44,057 nt of DNA from Meiothermus rufus DSM 22234 (GTDB lineage Bacteria; Deinococcota; Deinococci; Deinococcales; Thermaceae), in contig NZ_AUHY01000021.1 of assembly GCF_000423425.1 (NCBI RefSeq), positions 1-44,057 on the forward strand, given 5' to 3'. The number at the start of each line of letters is the position of its first letter. The stretch's first letter is position 1. Under the pieces are notes generated by a model. It saw only the letters and a list, made by a program, of their open reading frames with translations, was not told the DNA's origin and searched no databases. The translations under genes were made by a program, and so were the position numbers. Of the stretch, positions 1 to 9,481 are shown one piece after another.

Positions 1-1218
1 ATGGCGAAAGGCGTATTTGAGCGCACCAAACCCCACGTGAACGTGGGGACCATCGGACACGTAGACCACGGGAAGACCACCCTGACGGCGGCGATTACCT
101 ACGTAGCGGCGGCGGCCAACCCTAACGTGGAGGTACAGGCCTACGACCAGATCGATAAGGCGCCGGAGGAGAAGGCCCGGGGGATCACCATCAACACGGC
201 CCACGTGGAGTACGAGACGGAGAAACGGCACTACTCCCACGTGGACTGCCCGGGGCACGCGGACTACGTGAAGAACATGATCACTGGGGCGGCCCAGATG
301 GACGGGGCCATTCTGGTGGTTTCGGGGACCGACGGTCCCATGCCCCAGACCCGGGAGCACATTCTGCTGTCGCGGCAGGTGGGGGTGCCCTACATTGTGG
401 TCTTCCTGAACAAGGTGGACATGGTGGATGACCCGGAGCTGTTGGACCTGGTGGAGATGGAGATTCGCGACCTTCTGAACCAGTACGAGTTTCCCGGGGA
501 TGAGACCCCCATCATCCGGGGCTCTGGGCTGAAGGCGCTGGAACACATGATGGCCAACCCCAAGACCCAGCGTGGGGAGAACGAGTGGGTGGATCGGATC
601 TGGGAGCTTTTGGACGCCATTGACTCGTACATTCCCACGCCCCAACGGGATGTGGATAAGCCCTTTTTGATGCCGGTGGAGGACGTATTTACCATCACCG
701 GACGGGGTACGGTGGCCACCGGGCGGATCGAGCGGGGCAAGATCAAGACCGGGGACGAGGTGGAGATCGTAGGCCTGCGCGAGACCCAGAAGACGGTGGT
801 GACCGGGGTGGAGATGCACCGCAAGACCCTGACCGAGGGGATTGCTGGGGACAACGTAGGGCTGTTGCTGCGGGGGATTGGCCGGGAGGATGTGGAGCGG
901 GGCCAGGTGCTGGCCAAGCCCGGTAGCGTGACGCCGCACACCAAGTTCGAGGCCTCGGTGTACGTGCTGAAGAAGGAAGAGGGGGGTCGGCACACCGGGT
1001 TTTTCACCAACTACCGGCCGCAGTTCTACTTCCGCACCACCGACGTGACCGGGGTGGTGCAGCTCCCGGAGGGCGTGGAGATGGTGATGCCGGGGGATAA
1101 CGTGACCTTTACGGTGGAGCTCATCAAGCCCATCGCCATGGAGGAAGGTCTGCGCTTCGCCATTCGCGAAGGAGGCCGCACCGTAGGGGCTGGCGTGGTG
1201 TCCAAGATCATCGAGTAA
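1..1218 (+). CDS. tuf: Translation elongation factor Tu
   Basis: GTPase that delivers aminoacyl-tRNA to the ribosomal A site. The 405-residue protein is complete, and the window opens exactly on its ATG, so its own Shine-Dalgarno and any fusA upstream lie outside. The G1 loop GHVDHGKT is at about residues 19-26, DCPGH at about 81-85 and NKVD at about 137-140. Domains 2 and 3 follow. The short insertion around residues 181-198 ([12 protein letters not shown]) is typical of Thermus-type EF-Tu. It lies 13 nt upstream of rpsJ and so forms the head of the ribosomal cluster seen here. Unlike almost every other gene in the window it contains no CTCGAG hexamer. Confidence 0.98.
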   Translation: MAKGVFERTKPHVNVGTIGHVDHGKTTLTAAITYVAAAANPNVEVQAYDQIDKAPEEKARGITINTAHVEYETEKRHYSHVDCPGHADYVKNMITGAAQMDGAILVVSGTDGPMPQTREHILLSRQVGVPYIVVFLNKVDMVDDPELLDLVEMEIRDLLNQYEFPGDETPIIRGSGLKALEHMMANPKTQRGENEWVDRIWELLDAIDSYIPTPQRDVDKPFLMPVEDVFTITGRGTVATGRIERGKIKTGDEVEIVGLRETQKTVVTGVEMHRKTLTEGIAGDNVGLLLRGIGREDVERGQVLAKPGSVTPHTKFEASVYVLKKEEGGRHTGFFTNYRPQFYFRTTDVTGVVQLPEGVEMVMPGDNVTFTVELIKPIAMEEGLRFAIREGGRTVGAGVVSKIIE

Positions 1219-1231
1219 GAGGAGGCCCTGA

Positions 1232-1546
1232 ATGCCAAAGATTCGCATCAAACTTCGGGGTTTCGACCACAAGACCTTGGACGCCTCGGCGGCCAAGATT
1301 GTGGAAACCGCCCGTAAAAGCGGGGCCCAGGTGGCCGGCCCGGTGCCACTGCCGACCCGCATCCGTCGCTTCACCGTGCTGCGGGGCCCTTTCAAGCACA
1401 AGGACAGCCGGGAACACTTCGAGCTGCGTACCCATAACCGTCTGGTGGACATCTCTGATCCCACGCCCAAGACCATTGATGGGTTGCGCAACCTCGACCT
1501 GCCCACCGGGGTTGAGATCGAGCTGAAGATGGTAGGAGGCCGCTGA
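1232..1546 (+). CDS. rpsJ: 30S ribosomal protein S10
   Basis: Small-subunit head protein, also the NusE partner in transcription antitermination. It is 104 residues long, the normal size, with the typical [20 protein letters not shown] loop. The ATG follows a GAGGAGG-type ribosome-binding site in the 13-nt gap after tuf. The TGA stop shares its A with the ATG of rplC, giving a TGATG junction suited to translational coupling. Confidence 0.97.
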   Translation: MPKIRIKLRGFDHKTLDASAAKIVETARKSGAQVAGPVPLPTRIRRFTVLRGPFKHKDSREHFELRTHNRLVDISDPTPKTIDGLRNLDLPTGVEIELKMVGGR

Positions 1547-2190
1547 TGAAGGGCATTCTGGGAACCAAGGTGGGCATGACCCAGATATGGAAGGGGGACA
1601 AGGCCGTACCGGTTACGGTAATCCTGGCGGGTCCTTGCCCGGTGGTGCAGCGCAAGACCGTGGAGAAAGACGGCTACCAAGCGGTTCAGCTGGGCTTCCT
1701 ACCCCAGAAACCCCAGCGGGTTAACAAGCCTACCAAAGGGCACTTCGCAAAGGCTGGGGTAGAGCCCATGCGCTATCTGCGGGAATTGCGCGATTTCAAC
1801 CCGGAGGGCGATACCGTGACGGTGGGTATCTTTAGCCCTGGAGAGATGGTGGATGTAACCGGAACCTCTAAAGGGCACGGCTTTACCGGGGTGATGAAGA
1901 AGTGGAATTTCGCCGGGGGTTACGACTCTCACGGCGCGCACAAGGTTCACCGTCATCCTGGCTCCATCGGTAACCGCAAGACGCCGGGCCGGGTGTTCAA
2001 AGGAAAGAAGATGGCGGGCCGCTGGGGCAATGAGCGCGTGACCATCCAGGGCCTCGAGGTGGTGGATGTGCTCGAGGGCGAGAACCTGATTCTGGTCAAA
2101 GGTTCGGTGCCCGGGGCCAACGGCAGCCTGGTGGTGGTGCGGCAGACCCGCAAAGTGCCGGCCATCAAGGCGGCAAAGGGAGGTAAGTGA
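1546..2190 (+). CDS. rplC: 50S ribosomal protein L3
   Basis: Large-subunit protein that binds near the 3' end of 23S rRNA and helps start 50S assembly. It is 214 residues long and begins [13 protein letters not shown], the family's normal N terminus. The long extension that reaches the peptidyl transferase centre is visible as [19 protein letters not shown] at about residues 124-142. Both ends overlap neighbours through TGATG junctions (rpsJ and rplD). Confidence 0.97.
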   Translation: MKGILGTKVGMTQIWKGDKAVPVTVILAGPCPVVQRKTVEKDGYQAVQLGFLPQKPQRVNKPTKGHFAKAGVEPMRYLRELRDFNPEGDTVTVGIFSPGEMVDVTGTSKGHGFTGVMKKWNFAGGYDSHGAHKVHRHPGSIGNRKTPGRVFKGKKMAGRWGNERVTIQGLEVVDVLEGENLILVKGSVPGANGSLVVVRQTRKVPAIKAAKGGK

Positions 2191-2810
2191 TGTATAGCCT
2201 TCCGGTCATTGGAAGCAATAAGACTGTGGAAGCTCATCTCCCCGAAAAGGTGAATGGTCACGTGCTTTATGAGGTGGTGCGCTGGCAACTGGCCTCGCGT
2301 CGCCGGGGTGCTGCCGCTACCAAGACCCGGGGTATGGTGAGCTTTACCACCAAGAAGATGTATGCCCAGAAACATACCGGTCGGGCCCGCCACGGCGATT
2401 ACGGGGCCCCGATTTTTGTGGGGGGGGGTACGGTCTTTGGTCCCCAGCCCCGTGACTACAGCTACACCCTGCCCAAAAAGGTACGCAAGCTGGGCCTGGG
2501 TATGGCCCTGGCCGATCGGGCCCGGGAGGGCAAGCTCTTTCTGGTGGAAGAGTTTCAGGGGGTAAACGGCAAAACCAAGGAGTTTGTGGCCTGGCTCAAA
2601 GCCCACAACCTCGAGGGTTCTTCCATTTTGCTGGTCACCCGCGACGAGAAGGTGGCCCGTGCGGCCCGCAACCTGCCTAAGGTGCGGGTGTTGCCTCCCG
2701 AAGGGCTCAATGTCTACGACATTTTGCGCCAGGAAGCGCTGGTGATGGAGGCCAGTGCCTGGGAGGGTGTGCAGGCCCGGGTCGCTATGACGGGGGGTGA
2801 GGAGAGATGA
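2190..2810 (+). CDS. rplD: 50S ribosomal protein L4
   Basis: Large-subunit protein lining the exit tunnel. In some bacteria it also represses the S10 operon. I prefer the ATG at 2190, which overlaps the rplC stop as TGATG exactly like the previous junction; a GTG one codon upstream (2187) is possible. The conserved tunnel loop appears as QKHTGRARHGD with APIFVGGGTVFGP just after. About 206 residues. The stop overlaps the rplW start by 4 nt (ATGA). Confidence 0.96.
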   Translation: MYSLPVIGSNKTVEAHLPEKVNGHVLYEVVRWQLASRRRGAAATKTRGMVSFTTKKMYAQKHTGRARHGDYGAPIFVGGGTVFGPQPRDYSYTLPKKVRKLGLGMALADRAREGKLFLVEEFQGVNGKTKEFVAWLKAHNLEGSSILLVTRDEKVARAARNLPKVRVLPPEGLNVYDILRQEALVMEASAWEGVQARVAMTGGEER

Positions 2811-3097
2811 AAACGCCCCATGACATCATCATTCAACCGGTTTTGTCGGAGAAGGCCTATGGTCGTTTCGCCGAAGGTGTCTATACCTTTTGGGTGCACC
2901 CCGAGGCCAGCAAAACCGAGATTGCCGGTGCGGTAGAGGCCGCCTTTAAGGTTAAGGTGGTGCAGGTCAATACCCAGAACGTACGAGGTAAGGACAAGCG
3001 CCTGGGCCGCTTTGCCGGTAAGCGCCCCGACCGCAAGAAGGCCATCGTGAAAGTGGCTCCCGGCCAGAAGATCGAAGCCCTGGAGGGTCTGATCTAG
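2807..3097 (+). CDS. rplW: 50S ribosomal protein L23
   Basis: Large-subunit protein at the exit of the peptide tunnel, the docking site for trigger factor and SRP. It is 96 residues long, the usual size, starting [17 protein letters not shown]. The ATG overlaps the rplD stop. A 99-nt gap follows before rplB, unusually wide for this part of the cluster. Confidence 0.96.
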   Translation: MKTPHDIIIQPVLSEKAYGRFAEGVYTFWVHPEASKTEIAGAVEAAFKVKVVQVNTQNVRGKDKRLGRFAGKRPDRKKAIVKVAPGQKIEALEGLI

Positions 3098-3196
3098 AGG
3101 TTCTCCTGCGCCCTCCTAAAAGACCGAGGCAAAGGGCAACATTCACTTGGAACCAGGGCAGCTCGGTCGGCCCGTATCAGGTGAGAGGAAAGAAAA
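3098..3196 (+). other. rplW-rplB intergenic gap with weak inverted repeat
   Basis: 99 nt with no open reading frame of its own. It holds a 7-bp inverted repeat GACCGAG (3122-3128) / CTCGGTC (3162-3168) separated by 33 nt, and ends in the ribosome-binding site GAGAGGAAAG of rplB. The repeat could be a weak RNA structure, but its long loop makes the case poor. Confidence 0.35.
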
Positions 3197-4024
3197 ATGG
3201 CAGTCAAAAAGTTCAAACCCTACACCCCATCGCGCCGTTTTATGACGGTAGCGGACTTCTCCGACCTAACCAAGAAGCGTCCGGAGAAGAGCCTTACCGT
3301 ACCCTTGAAGAAGACGGGGGGGCGCAACAATCAAGGCCGCACCACCAGCCGCTTCATTTCCGGTGGGCATAAGCGGCTGTACCGCATCATCGATTTCCGC
3401 CGCCGCGATAAGGTGGGCATCCCTGCCCGGGTCGCCGCCATTGAGTACGACCCCAACCGTACCGCCCGCATCGCCCTGTTGTTCTACCGCGACGGGGAGA
3501 AGCGCTACATCCTGGCCCCGGATGGCTTGAGTGTGGGCAGCACCGTGGTGAGTGGGCCCGAGGCGCCCATTGCGGTGGGCAACGCTTTGCCCCTGCGCTT
3601 TATCCCAGTGGGTACGGTGATCCATGCCGTGGAACTCGAGCCCGGCAAGGGGGCCAAGATGGCCCGTAGTGCGGGCACCAGCACCCAGGTGCAAGGGCGC
3701 GAGGGCGATTACGTGGTGTTGCGGCTGCCCTCGGGCGAGCTGCGCAAAGTGCATGGGGAATGCTACGCCACCGTGGGCGTGGTTTCCAACGCCGACCACA
3801 AGAACATCGTTCTGGGTAAGGCGGGGCGTACCCGTTGGTTGGGCCGCAAGGGCCATGTGCGCGGTACGGCCATGAACCCGGTCGACCACCCGCACGGTGG
3901 GGGTGAGGGGCGCGCGCCGCGTGGTCGTCCGCCGGTCTCGCCCTGGGGGCAGCAGGCCAAGGGTCTCAAGACCCGCAAGAAGAAGAAGCCCTCGAGTGCG
4001 CTCATCGTGTCTCGTCGCAAATAG
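3197..4024 (+). CDS. rplB: 50S ribosomal protein L2
   Basis: Core large-subunit protein needed for subunit association and the peptidyl transferase centre. It is 275 residues long. The N terminus [18 protein letters not shown] and the C-terminal [13 protein letters not shown] segment, which contains the functionally important histidine, are both intact. Its ATG follows a purine-rich ribosome-binding site. rpsS begins 9 nt after its stop. Confidence 0.97.
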   Translation: MAVKKFKPYTPSRRFMTVADFSDLTKKRPEKSLTVPLKKTGGRNNQGRTTSRFISGGHKRLYRIIDFRRRDKVGIPARVAAIEYDPNRTARIALLFYRDGEKRYILAPDGLSVGSTVVSGPEAPIAVGNALPLRFIPVGTVIHAVELEPGKGAKMARSAGTSTQVQGREGDYVVLRLPSGELRKVHGECYATVGVVSNADHKNIVLGKAGRTRWLGRKGHVRGTAMNPVDHPHGGGEGRAPRGRPPVSPWGQQAKGLKTRKKKKPSSALIVSRRK

Positions 4025-4033
4025 AGGTGAACT

Positions 4034-4312
4034 ATGCCACGTAGTTTGAAAAAAGGAGTTTTTGTGGAAAGCCACCTGCTGGAAAAAGTCGAGGCGATGA
4101 ACGCCAAAGGCGAAAAGCGGGTGATCAAGACCTGGAGCCGCCGCTCCACCATCGTGCCGGAGATGATTGGCCACACCCTGGCGGTTTACAACGGCAAACA
4201 GCATGTGCCGGTCTACATTACCGAGCAGATGGTGGGCCACAAGCTGGGTGAATTCTCGCCCACCCGCACCTACAAGGGTCACAGCCGCGAGGCCAAGACC
4301 GCCAAGAAGTAA
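4034..4312 (+). CDS. rpsS: 30S ribosomal protein S19
   Basis: Small-subunit head protein that pairs with S13 next to the A site. It is 92 residues long with the family signature [16 protein letters not shown] and [23 protein letters not shown]-like C-terminal half. The ribosome-binding site is GAGGTGAAC. The same GGTGAAC string precedes rplV, rpsN and rpsM, so the anti-Shine-Dalgarno of this organism evidently pairs with it well. Confidence 0.97.
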   Translation: MPRSLKKGVFVESHLLEKVEAMNAKGEKRVIKTWSRRSTIVPEMIGHTLAVYNGKQHVPVYITEQMVGHKLGEFSPTRTYKGHSREAKTAKK

Positions 4313-4322
4313 GGGGTGAACG

Positions 4323-4820
4323 GTGGAAGCTAAGAAGCGTTTGAAAAAAGGAGAGCGCAGCGATATTCGCCGGGATGTGCGGGATGTGCACTACCCTGGC
4401 TCGGCGGGGCTGATTCGCTACGCCAGGCTCTCGTTGCGCCAGAGGGAAAAAGCGGTTAAGGATGAGGTGCCCCATACCTATGCCCGTGCCACTGCGCGCT
4501 ACGTTCGTATGTCGCCGCGCAAGGTGCGTCGGGTGGTTGACTTGATCCGGGGCAAGAAGCTCGAGGAGGCCCGGGCCATCCTCAAGTACACCTCGCACCG
4601 CGCTGCCGAGGTGGTGGCCAAGGTGCTGGAATCGGCGGCGGCCAACGGTATCAACGACGACCGCAAGAACATGATCGAGGATCAAATTTACGTCAAGGCG
4701 GCTTATGTAGACGAAGGGCCAGCCCTCAAGCGGATGCTGCCTCGAGCCCGGGGAAGTGCCAACCTGATCAAGAAGCGTACCAGCCACATCACCATCATCG
4801 TGGGGGAGAAGAATGGGTAA
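4323..4820 (+). CDS. rplV: 50S ribosomal protein L22 with N-terminal extension
   Basis: L22 lines the peptide exit tunnel. Residues from about 55 on are normal L22 ([20 protein letters not shown] through [11 protein letters not shown]). The first ~50 residues are an extra, highly basic segment beginning [12 protein letters not shown]. The family is usually about 110-135 residues; this is 165. The GTG at 4323 is supported by the AAGGGGTGAAC ribosome-binding site and its 10-nt distance from rpsS. A start at GTG 4467 would give an ordinary 117-residue protein with a weaker AAGGA site. The stop overlaps rpsC by 8 nt. Confidence 0.9.
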   Translation: MEAKKRLKKGERSDIRRDVRDVHYPGSAGLIRYARLSLRQREKAVKDEVPHTYARATARYVRMSPRKVRRVVDLIRGKKLEEARAILKYTSHRAAEVVAKVLESAAANGINDDRKNMIEDQIYVKAAYVDEGPALKRMLPRARGSANLIKKRTSHITIIVGEKNG

Positions 4821-5577
4821 CAAGATCCATCCCATCGGATTGCGCCTGGGTATCACCCGCGAGTTTGAGTCGCGCTGGTACGCGGGCAAGAAGACCTACG
4901 CCAAGGCCTTGCAGGAGGACCTGCAAATTCGCGAGCTCATCGAGCAGGAGCTGCGGCCGGCTGGCCTAGCCCGCATCGATATTGAACGGGCTGCTGACAA
5001 CATCGCCATCACGGTCTATGCAGCCAAGCCCGGGGTGGTGATTGGGCGTGGGGGCGAGACCATCAAACGTCTGCGCGAGACCTTGCAAAGTAAGTTTCCC
5101 GGAAAGACCGTGGCCTTGAACGTGCAGGAGGTGGGCAATCCCAATCTTTCCGCGCCTCTGGTGGCCCAGCGCGTGGCCGAGCAGATCGAGCGTCGCTTTG
5201 CGGTGCGCCGCAGCATCAAGCAGGCTGTACAGCGGGTGCGCGAGTCTGGGGCCCAGGGGGCCAAGATTGTGGTCTCCGGTCGCATCGGTGGGGCGGAGCA
5301 GGCCCGGGTGGAATGGGCGGCGGAGGGCCGGGTGCCCCTGCATACCCTGCGGGCCAACATCGACTACGGTACCGCTCGAGCCGAGACCACCTATGGCTCG
5401 TTGGGGGTCAAGGCCTACATCTTTATGGGCGAGGTCATCGGAGGGAAGAAGGTGGTGCCCGGTGCGGCACCTGCAGCCCGCCCGGCAGCACCTAAGCGCG
5501 AGCGTGAAGAGGGCAAGCCCCGCCGTCGCTCGGCGGTGCGCAAGGCTGGGGCTGCGGCCAAGGAGGGGGGCGAGTAA
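4813..5577 (+). CDS. rpsC: 30S ribosomal protein S3
   Basis: Small-subunit head protein at the mRNA entry site. It is 254 residues long. A KH domain is visible around residues 60-100 with the GxxG-type loop [13 protein letters not shown]. The C-terminal domain follows, then a low-complexity Ala/Arg/Lys tail (about residues 216-254) somewhat longer than in relatives. Its start overlaps the end of rplV. Confidence 0.96.
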   Translation: MGNKIHPIGLRLGITREFESRWYAGKKTYAKALQEDLQIRELIEQELRPAGLARIDIERAADNIAITVYAAKPGVVIGRGGETIKRLRETLQSKFPGKTVALNVQEVGNPNLSAPLVAQRVAEQIERRFAVRRSIKQAVQRVRESGAQGAKIVVSGRIGGAEQARVEWAAEGRVPLHTLRANIDYGTARAETTYGSLGVKAYIFMGEVIGGKKVVPGAAPAARPAAPKREREEGKPRRRSAVRKAGAAAKEGGE

Positions 5578-5580
5578 GCC

Positions 5581-6006
5581 ATGTTGATGCCCAAGCGTAT
5601 GAAATACCGCAAGGCCCATCGGGGTCGGATGCGGGGCACCACCAAAGGGGGCGATTACCTGGCCTTCGGCGAATGGGGCCTGGTGGCCATGGAACCAAGC
5701 TGGATTACCAGCCAGCAGATCGAGGCGGCCCGTGTGGCCATGGTGCGCCACTTCCGCCGTGGGGGCAAGATTTTCATCCGCATCTTCCCCGACAAGCCCT
5801 ACACCAAGAAGCCCCTCGAGGTGCGGATGGGTAAGGGTAAGGGAAATGTAGAAGGCTACGTGGCGGTGGTGAAGCCGGGCCGGGTTATGTTTGAGGTCTC
5901 GGGGGTAACCGAGGAGCAAGCCCGCGAGGCGTTGCGCCTGGCTGGACACAAGCTGCCTATTCAGACCAAGGTGGTGAGACGCGATGCCTACGACGAAGCC
6001 CAGTGA
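5581..6006 (+). CDS. rplP: 50S ribosomal protein L16
   Basis: Large-subunit protein near the A-site tRNA elbow. It is 141 residues long, the same length as the Thermus protein, and starts [11 protein letters not shown]. An ATG two codons in (5587) is the alternative. The conserved block [20 protein letters not shown] is intact. The last 23 nt overlap the rpmC reading frame. Confidence 0.96.
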   Translation: MLMPKRMKYRKAHRGRMRGTTKGGDYLAFGEWGLVAMEPSWITSQQIEAARVAMVRHFRRGGKIFIRIFPDKPYTKKPLEVRMGKGKGNVEGYVAVVKPGRVMFEVSGVTEEQAREALRLAGHKLPIQTKVVRRDAYDEAQ

Positions 6007-6199
6007 GCTGCGCAAGCTAACGGTGCAGGAGCTGCAAAAGCGCGTTCAGGAAAGCAAAAAGCAGCTCATGGAACTGCGCTTTCAGGCCAGCATCGGCAAG
6101 TTGGACAAAAACCATCGGCTGACCGAACTTCGGCGCGAGATTGCCCGTATGCTGACCATTCTGGGCGAGAAAACCCGGGAAAGGAGTGGCCATGCCTAA
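5984..6199 (+). CDS. rpmC: 50S ribosomal protein L29
   Basis: Small helical large-subunit protein beside L23 at the tunnel exit. It is 71 residues long with the family core [19 protein letters not shown]. The only sensible start is ATG 5984, which lies inside rplP, so the two genes share 23 nt. The C-terminal codons overlap the rpsQ ribosome-binding site and start. Confidence 0.94.
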   Translation: MPTTKPSELRKLTVQELQKRVQESKKQLMELRFQASIGKLDKNHRLTELRREIARMLTILGEKTRERSGHA

Positions 6200-6485
6200 A
6201 AAGGTTTTGACCGGGGTGGTGGTAAGCGACAAGGCCCAGAAAACCGTAACGGTGCTGGTCGAGCGCCAGATGCGCCATCCCCTGTACGGAAAGGTCATCA
6301 AGCGGTCTAAGAAGTACCTTGCCCACGACGAGAACGACCAGTACAAGCTGGGGGATGTGGTGGAGATTCGCGAGGCAAGGCCAGTATCCAAGAGAAAAAA
6401 GTTTGTGGTAGTGGGGCGGCTCGAGGAAGGTCGCATGGACCTGGTCGAGCGCTACCTGCTGCGCAAGGAGCGTGGTAAAGCGTGA
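6192..6485 (+). CDS. rpsQ: 30S ribosomal protein S17
   Basis: Primary 16S-binding protein of the small-subunit body. ATG 6192 is preferred: AAGGAG lies five bases upstream, and [14 protein letters not shown] matches the Thermus N terminus. GTG 6186 would add two residues. It has 97 residues, including [18 protein letters not shown]. The stop overlaps the GTG of rplN (GTGA). Confidence 0.95.
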   Translation: MPKKVLTGVVVSDKAQKTVTVLVERQMRHPLYGKVIKRSKKYLAHDENDQYKLGDVVEIREARPVSKRKKFVVVGRLEEGRMDLVERYLLRKERGKA

Positions 6486-6850
6486 TTCAGCAAGAAACCG
6501 TGCTGGATGTCGCCGACAACACCGGGGCGCGTAAGATAGCCTGCATCCGCGTACTGGGGGGGCACTACCGCAAGTATGCCAGCGTGGGCGATGTGATTGT
6601 GGCCTCGGTGAAGGAAGCCATTCCCCGGGGAATGGTTAAGGAAGGGGATGTGGTCAAGGCAGTGGTGGTGCGTACAGCCAAGGAAATTCGCCGGCCAGAT
6701 GGCTCCTCTATCCGCTTCGACAGCAACGCCGCAGTGATCATCAACCCCCAGAACGAGCCCAGGGGCACCCGTGTTTTCGGCCCGGTAGCCCGTGAGCTGC
6801 GCGAGCGCGGTTTTATGAAGATCGTCTCGCTGGCGCCTGAGGTGCTCTGA
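6482..6850 (+). CDS. rplN: 50S ribosomal protein L14
   Basis: Large-subunit protein forming an intersubunit bridge and the RsfS docking site. It has 122 residues starting [17 protein letters not shown] from a GTG codon that overlaps the rpsQ stop by 4 nt. The C-terminal block [27 protein letters not shown] is normal. It is the last gene before a 278-nt structured gap. Confidence 0.96.
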   Translation: MIQQETVLDVADNTGARKIACIRVLGGHYRKYASVGDVIVASVKEAIPRGMVKEGDVVKAVVVRTAKEIRRPDGSSIRFDSNAAVIINPQNEPRGTRVFGPVARELRERGFMKIVSLAPEVL

Positions 6851-7128
6851 CGGCCCTAAAGCAGCCTTGGAGGGATCGAGATGGCCCTTGCCCGGCAGAC
6901 CAAGTTCCAGCAGGGCAGGGTGGGAAAACAGGGTGCGGGTTCTTGCCGTAGGCAAGTGCTCCGATGCACAAAAGGCCTCCTGGGGTCTTTTGTCCCGCAC
7001 CCAGCTTGGCGGCTATGGCCGGCAAGACTCAAACAAGCGGATGCTTTTTGGGGCGGATTCTGCTACACTTTTCATTTGGTGTCTTGGGATGGGCTATTTC
7101 GGCCCCAAAAGGCAAAATCGGAGGAGTG
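6851..7128 (+). ncRNA. Structured RNA region between rplN and rplX
   Basis: 278 nt with no convincing gene. A perfect 9-bp stem GGGTGCGGG (6931-6939) / CCCGCACCC (6994-7002) encloses two local hairpins: CTTGCC-GTA-GGCAAG (6942-6956) and a 9-bp stem with two G-U pairs at 6970-6991. Together they make a three-way-junction layout of 72 nt. A further bulged stem CCCTTGCCC / GGGCAGGG lies upstream at about 6885-6928. The element may be a ribosomal-protein feedback site or a processing element. The structure is seen; the function is inference. Confidence 0.55.
7061..7069 (+). promoter_or_regulatory. Candidate internal promoter (extended -10) before rplX
   Basis: TGCTACACT matches an extended -10 (TGN-TANNNT). 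The same TGC precedes the -10 of the tmRNA gene at 37061. No good -35 is visible. Transcription would start near 7076 and feed rplX onward, independently of the upstream structured RNA. Confidence 0.4.
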
Positions 7129-7461
7129 ATGCCTAAAGTACACGTCAAAAAAGGGGATACGGTAGTGGTTCTTTCCGGGAAGGAAGGCTTGCGTGGCGCG
7201 ACCGGAAAGATTAAAGCAGTGATGCCCAAGGAGGGCCTGGTGGTGGTCGAAGGGCTGAACATGATCAAGCGAGCGGTGCGGCCCAACCCCCGCAACCCCC
7301 AGGGGGGCTTCATCGAGAGCGAGGCACCGATTCACGCCTCGAAGGTTATGCCCATCTGCCCAAGCTGCGAAAAGCCGACCCGTATTCGCAAGAAGTTGCT
7401 GCCCGATGGCACTAAGGTGCGTGCCTGTGCCAAGTGCGGCGGCGTTCTGGATACCAAGTAA
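7129..7461 (+). CDS. rplX: 50S ribosomal protein L24 with zinc-ribbon tail
   Basis: Assembly-initiating large-subunit protein. The start is ATG 7129 after GGAGGAG; the frame stays open further upstream, but that stretch does not resemble L24. It has 110 residues with a KOW-type N-terminal segment [17 protein letters not shown]. The C-terminal tail carries two Cys pairs, CPSC and CAKC, as in the Thermus protein, which suggests a bound zinc. Confidence 0.95.
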   Translation: MPKVHVKKGDTVVVLSGKEGLRGATGKIKAVMPKEGLVVVEGLNMIKRAVRPNPRNPQGGFIESEAPIHASKVMPICPSCEKPTRIRKKLLPDGTKVRACAKCGGVLDTK

Positions 7462-7472
7462 GGGGGTTGAAG

Positions 7473-8021
7473 ATGCCACTGGAAGTTGCCCTCAAAAGAC
7501 GCTACCTCGAGGAAATCCGCCCCGAGTTGATGAAGCGTTTTGGCTACGACAACGTTATGGCGGTGCCCCGCCTGGTCAAGATTGTAGTCAACCAGGGGTT
7601 GGGTGAGGCCAAAGACGACAGCCGGATTCTGGAGAAAGCCGGCAAGGAGCTCGCGGTGATCACCGGTCAGCAGCCGGCCATCACCCGGGCCAAAAAGTCT
7701 ATCTCTAACTTCAAGTTGCGCCAGGGAATGCCCATTGGGCTACGGGTGACCTTGCGGGGAGATCGCATGTGGATTTTTGCTGAGAAACTCATTCACATCG
7801 CTCTCCCGCGCATCCGCGATTTCCGCGGGCTTAACCCCAATTCCTTCGATGGCCGCGGCAACTACAACCTGGGTCTACGCGAGCAAGCCATCTTTCCCGA
7901 GATCACCTACGACATGGTGGACGCGGTGCGAGGGATGGATATCGCGGTAGTTACCACGGCTAAGACCGACGAAGAAGCCAAGGCGCTTTTGGAGCTATTG
8001 GGTTTTCCCTTCCGCAAGTAG
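7473..8021 (+). CDS. rplE: 50S ribosomal protein L5
   Basis: 5S rRNA-binding protein of the central protuberance. It has 182 residues beginning [20 protein letters not shown] use ATG 7473 rather than an upstream in-frame codon inside rplX, because it follows the rplX stop by 11 nt and matches the family N terminus. In E. coli the start of this gene is the S8 repressor site; I see no obvious copy here. Confidence 0.96.
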   Translation: MPLEVALKRRYLEEIRPELMKRFGYDNVMAVPRLVKIVVNQGLGEAKDDSRILEKAGKELAVITGQQPAITRAKKSISNFKLRQGMPIGLRVTLRGDRMWIFAEKLIHIALPRIRDFRGLNPNSFDGRGNYNLGLREQAIFPEITYDMVDAVRGMDIAVVTTAKTDEEAKALLELLGFPFRK

Positions 8022-8042
8022 AGCTAGAAAGGAGGTGAACGC

Positions 8043-8312
8043 ATGGCTAAGAAGTCACAGGTGGAGAAAATGAAGCGCAAACTCAAGACCATGGCCAAGT
8101 ACGCGGCTAAGCGGGCGGCGCTTAAGGCCGCTGGCGATTACGCGGCTTTGGCAGAGCTGCCTCGCGATGCCAGCCCTACCCGCCACAAAAACCGTTGTGC
8201 GGTGACGGGACGAGCCCGGGCGTACATTCGCTACTTTGGTCTGTCGCGTTTGCAGTTCCGCGAGATGGCTCACAAGGGGCAACTGCCTGGGGTTAAGAAG
8301 GCCAGCTGGTGA
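8043..8312 (+). CDS. rpsN: 30S ribosomal protein S14, zinc-independent form
   Basis: Small-subunit head protein. The 89-residue length and the absence of CxxC pairs identify the long, zinc-free type. Only one Cys is present (RCAVTGR). T. thermophilus has the 61-residue zinc form. The C-terminal core [18 protein letters not shown] is standard. The ribosome-binding site is a full AAAGGAGGTGAAC. Confidence 0.96.
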   Translation: MAKKSQVEKMKRKLKTMAKYAAKRAALKAAGDYAALAELPRDASPTRHKNRCAVTGRARAYIRYFGLSRLQFREMAHKGQLPGVKKASW

Positions 8313-8474
8313 GGGGTGCTGTAGGTCGGTAAGTTTTTACCGATACCGCGGCGCCAGTTCTCGAGCGCGCTCTGGTGGATGTTCTGGGCTGGCAGGTTGG
8401 TCGGTTTGACCAAGACCGGGCTCCGCAAACCTCCAAGGCAAAACAGAGCCGCTTGAAAAGAAGGAGATTCCGCA
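8313..8474 (+). other. Structured gap between rpsN and rpsH
   Basis: 162 nt without a gene. A 7-bp hairpin TCGGTAA-GTTT-TTACCGA is at 8326-8343. A second, TTGGTC-loop-GACCAA, is at 8397-8413. The loop of the second (GGTTT, 8403-8407) can pair with AAACC at 8427-8431, so a small pseudoknot is possible but sterically tight. It lies directly before rpsH, whose product S8 is a known mRNA-binding feedback regulator in E. coli; a regulatory role here is inference. Confidence 0.4.
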
Positions 8475-8870
8475 ATGCTTAGTGATCCAATTGCTGACAT
8501 GCTGACCCGGATTCGTAACGGGGTCCAGGTCTACAAGGAGAGCGTGGATGTGCCTGCTTCCAAGTTCAAGCAGCAAATTGCCGCCATCCTTGTCAAGGAA
8601 GGTTTTCTGAAGGGAGTGGAGCAGGTAGAAGTGGATGGCAAGCCCTTTTTGCGCCTGTTCCTCAAGTATGGCCCTCGCCGCGAGCAGGTCATTCAGCATA
8701 TCCAACGGGTGAGCCGCCCCGGCCGTCGGGTCTATGTGACGGCCGAGAACCTCCCCAATGTGCGCCGGGGTTTGGGCCTAGCCATCATCTCGACCTCTAA
8801 GGGGCTCATGCCCGACCGCGAGGCCCGCAAACTGGGCGTAGGCGGTGAGGTAATCTGCGAGGTGTGGTAG
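8475..8870 (+). CDS. rpsH: 30S ribosomal protein S8
   Basis: Primary 16S rRNA-binding protein and the spc-operon repressor in E. coli. It has 131 residues, starts [16 protein letters not shown], and shows the C-terminal block [21 protein letters not shown]. The ribosome-binding site AAGGAG is 9 nt upstream. It is preceded by the structured gap described above. Confidence 0.97.
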   Translation: MLSDPIADMLTRIRNGVQVYKESVDVPASKFKQQIAAILVKEGFLKGVEQVEVDGKPFLRLFLKYGPRREQVIQHIQRVSRPGRRVYVTAENLPNVRRGLGLAIISTSKGLMPDREARKLGVGGEVICEVW

Positions 8871-8898
8871 CCCCTCGTGCCTAGGTAAGGAGAAAGCC

Positions 8899-9438
8899 AT
8901 GTCCCGAATTGGAAGACAACCCATTCCTTTGCCCAAAGGCGTGACCGTGGATGTAGCTGCGGGATACGTCAAGGTCAAGGGCGCCAAGGGCGAGCTGACC
9001 GTACCGCTGCCTGCTGACTTTACCGTGAAGAACGAGAACGGCAGCATCGTGGTGAGCCGCCCTTCTGACAGCCGCACCCACAAGAGCCTGCACGGCCTTA
9101 CCCGTACCCTGATTGCCAATGCGATTCAGGGCGTCTCGGCGGGGTATGTAAAAGAAATGATCATCAGCGGCACCGGTTACCGTGCAGCCTTGCAGGGTAA
9201 GAACCTCGAGCTCACCGTGGGCCATAGCCACAAGGATATCGTCACCCCTCCTCCCGGTATCACCTTTGAGGTGCCTGAGCCTACCAAGATACGGGTGATT
9301 GGGATTGATAAGCAGTTGGTAGGGCAGGTAGCCGCCAATGTGCGGGCTGTGCGTCCGCCCGATGCCTACCACGCTAAGGGCATCCGCTACGCCAACGAGG
9401 TGGTCAAGACCAAGCCAGGCAAGGCTGCCGGTAAGTAA
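8899..9438 (+). CDS. rplF: 50S ribosomal protein L6
   Basis: Large-subunit protein near the factor-binding site. It has 179 residues with two repeated domains and the conserved [15 protein letters not shown] and [16 protein letters not shown] segments. The start follows AAGGAGAAAGCC. Confidence 0.97.
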   Translation: MSRIGRQPIPLPKGVTVDVAAGYVKVKGAKGELTVPLPADFTVKNENGSIVVSRPSDSRTHKSLHGLTRTLIANAIQGVSAGYVKEMIISGTGYRAALQGKNLELTVGHSHKDIVTPPPGITFEVPEPTKIRVIGIDKQLVGQVAANVRAVRPPDAYHAKGIRYANEVVKTKPGKAAGK

Positions 9439-9481
9439 GTGTAGCCCCGTCGGTATGGGGTTTGTTTAGGAAGGAGAAGTT

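Noticed and set aside
3098-3196. rplW-rplB gap as a ribosomal-protein leader RNA
   Set aside because: The only clear pairing is a 7-bp repeat with a 33-nt loop; support is too weak.
3266-4282. Long antisense open frames opposite ribosomal genes (also near 4966-6015, 29881-31212 and 31366-32373)
   Set aside because: Long antisense frames are expected in GC-rich DNA. These show no recognisable domains, starts or promoters and lie opposite highly conserved genes.
6964-7128. N-terminal extension of L24 from an upstream ATG
   Set aside because: The added residues do not resemble L24, and the real ATG at 7129 has a strong ribosome-binding site. The open frame passes through the structured RNA region by chance.
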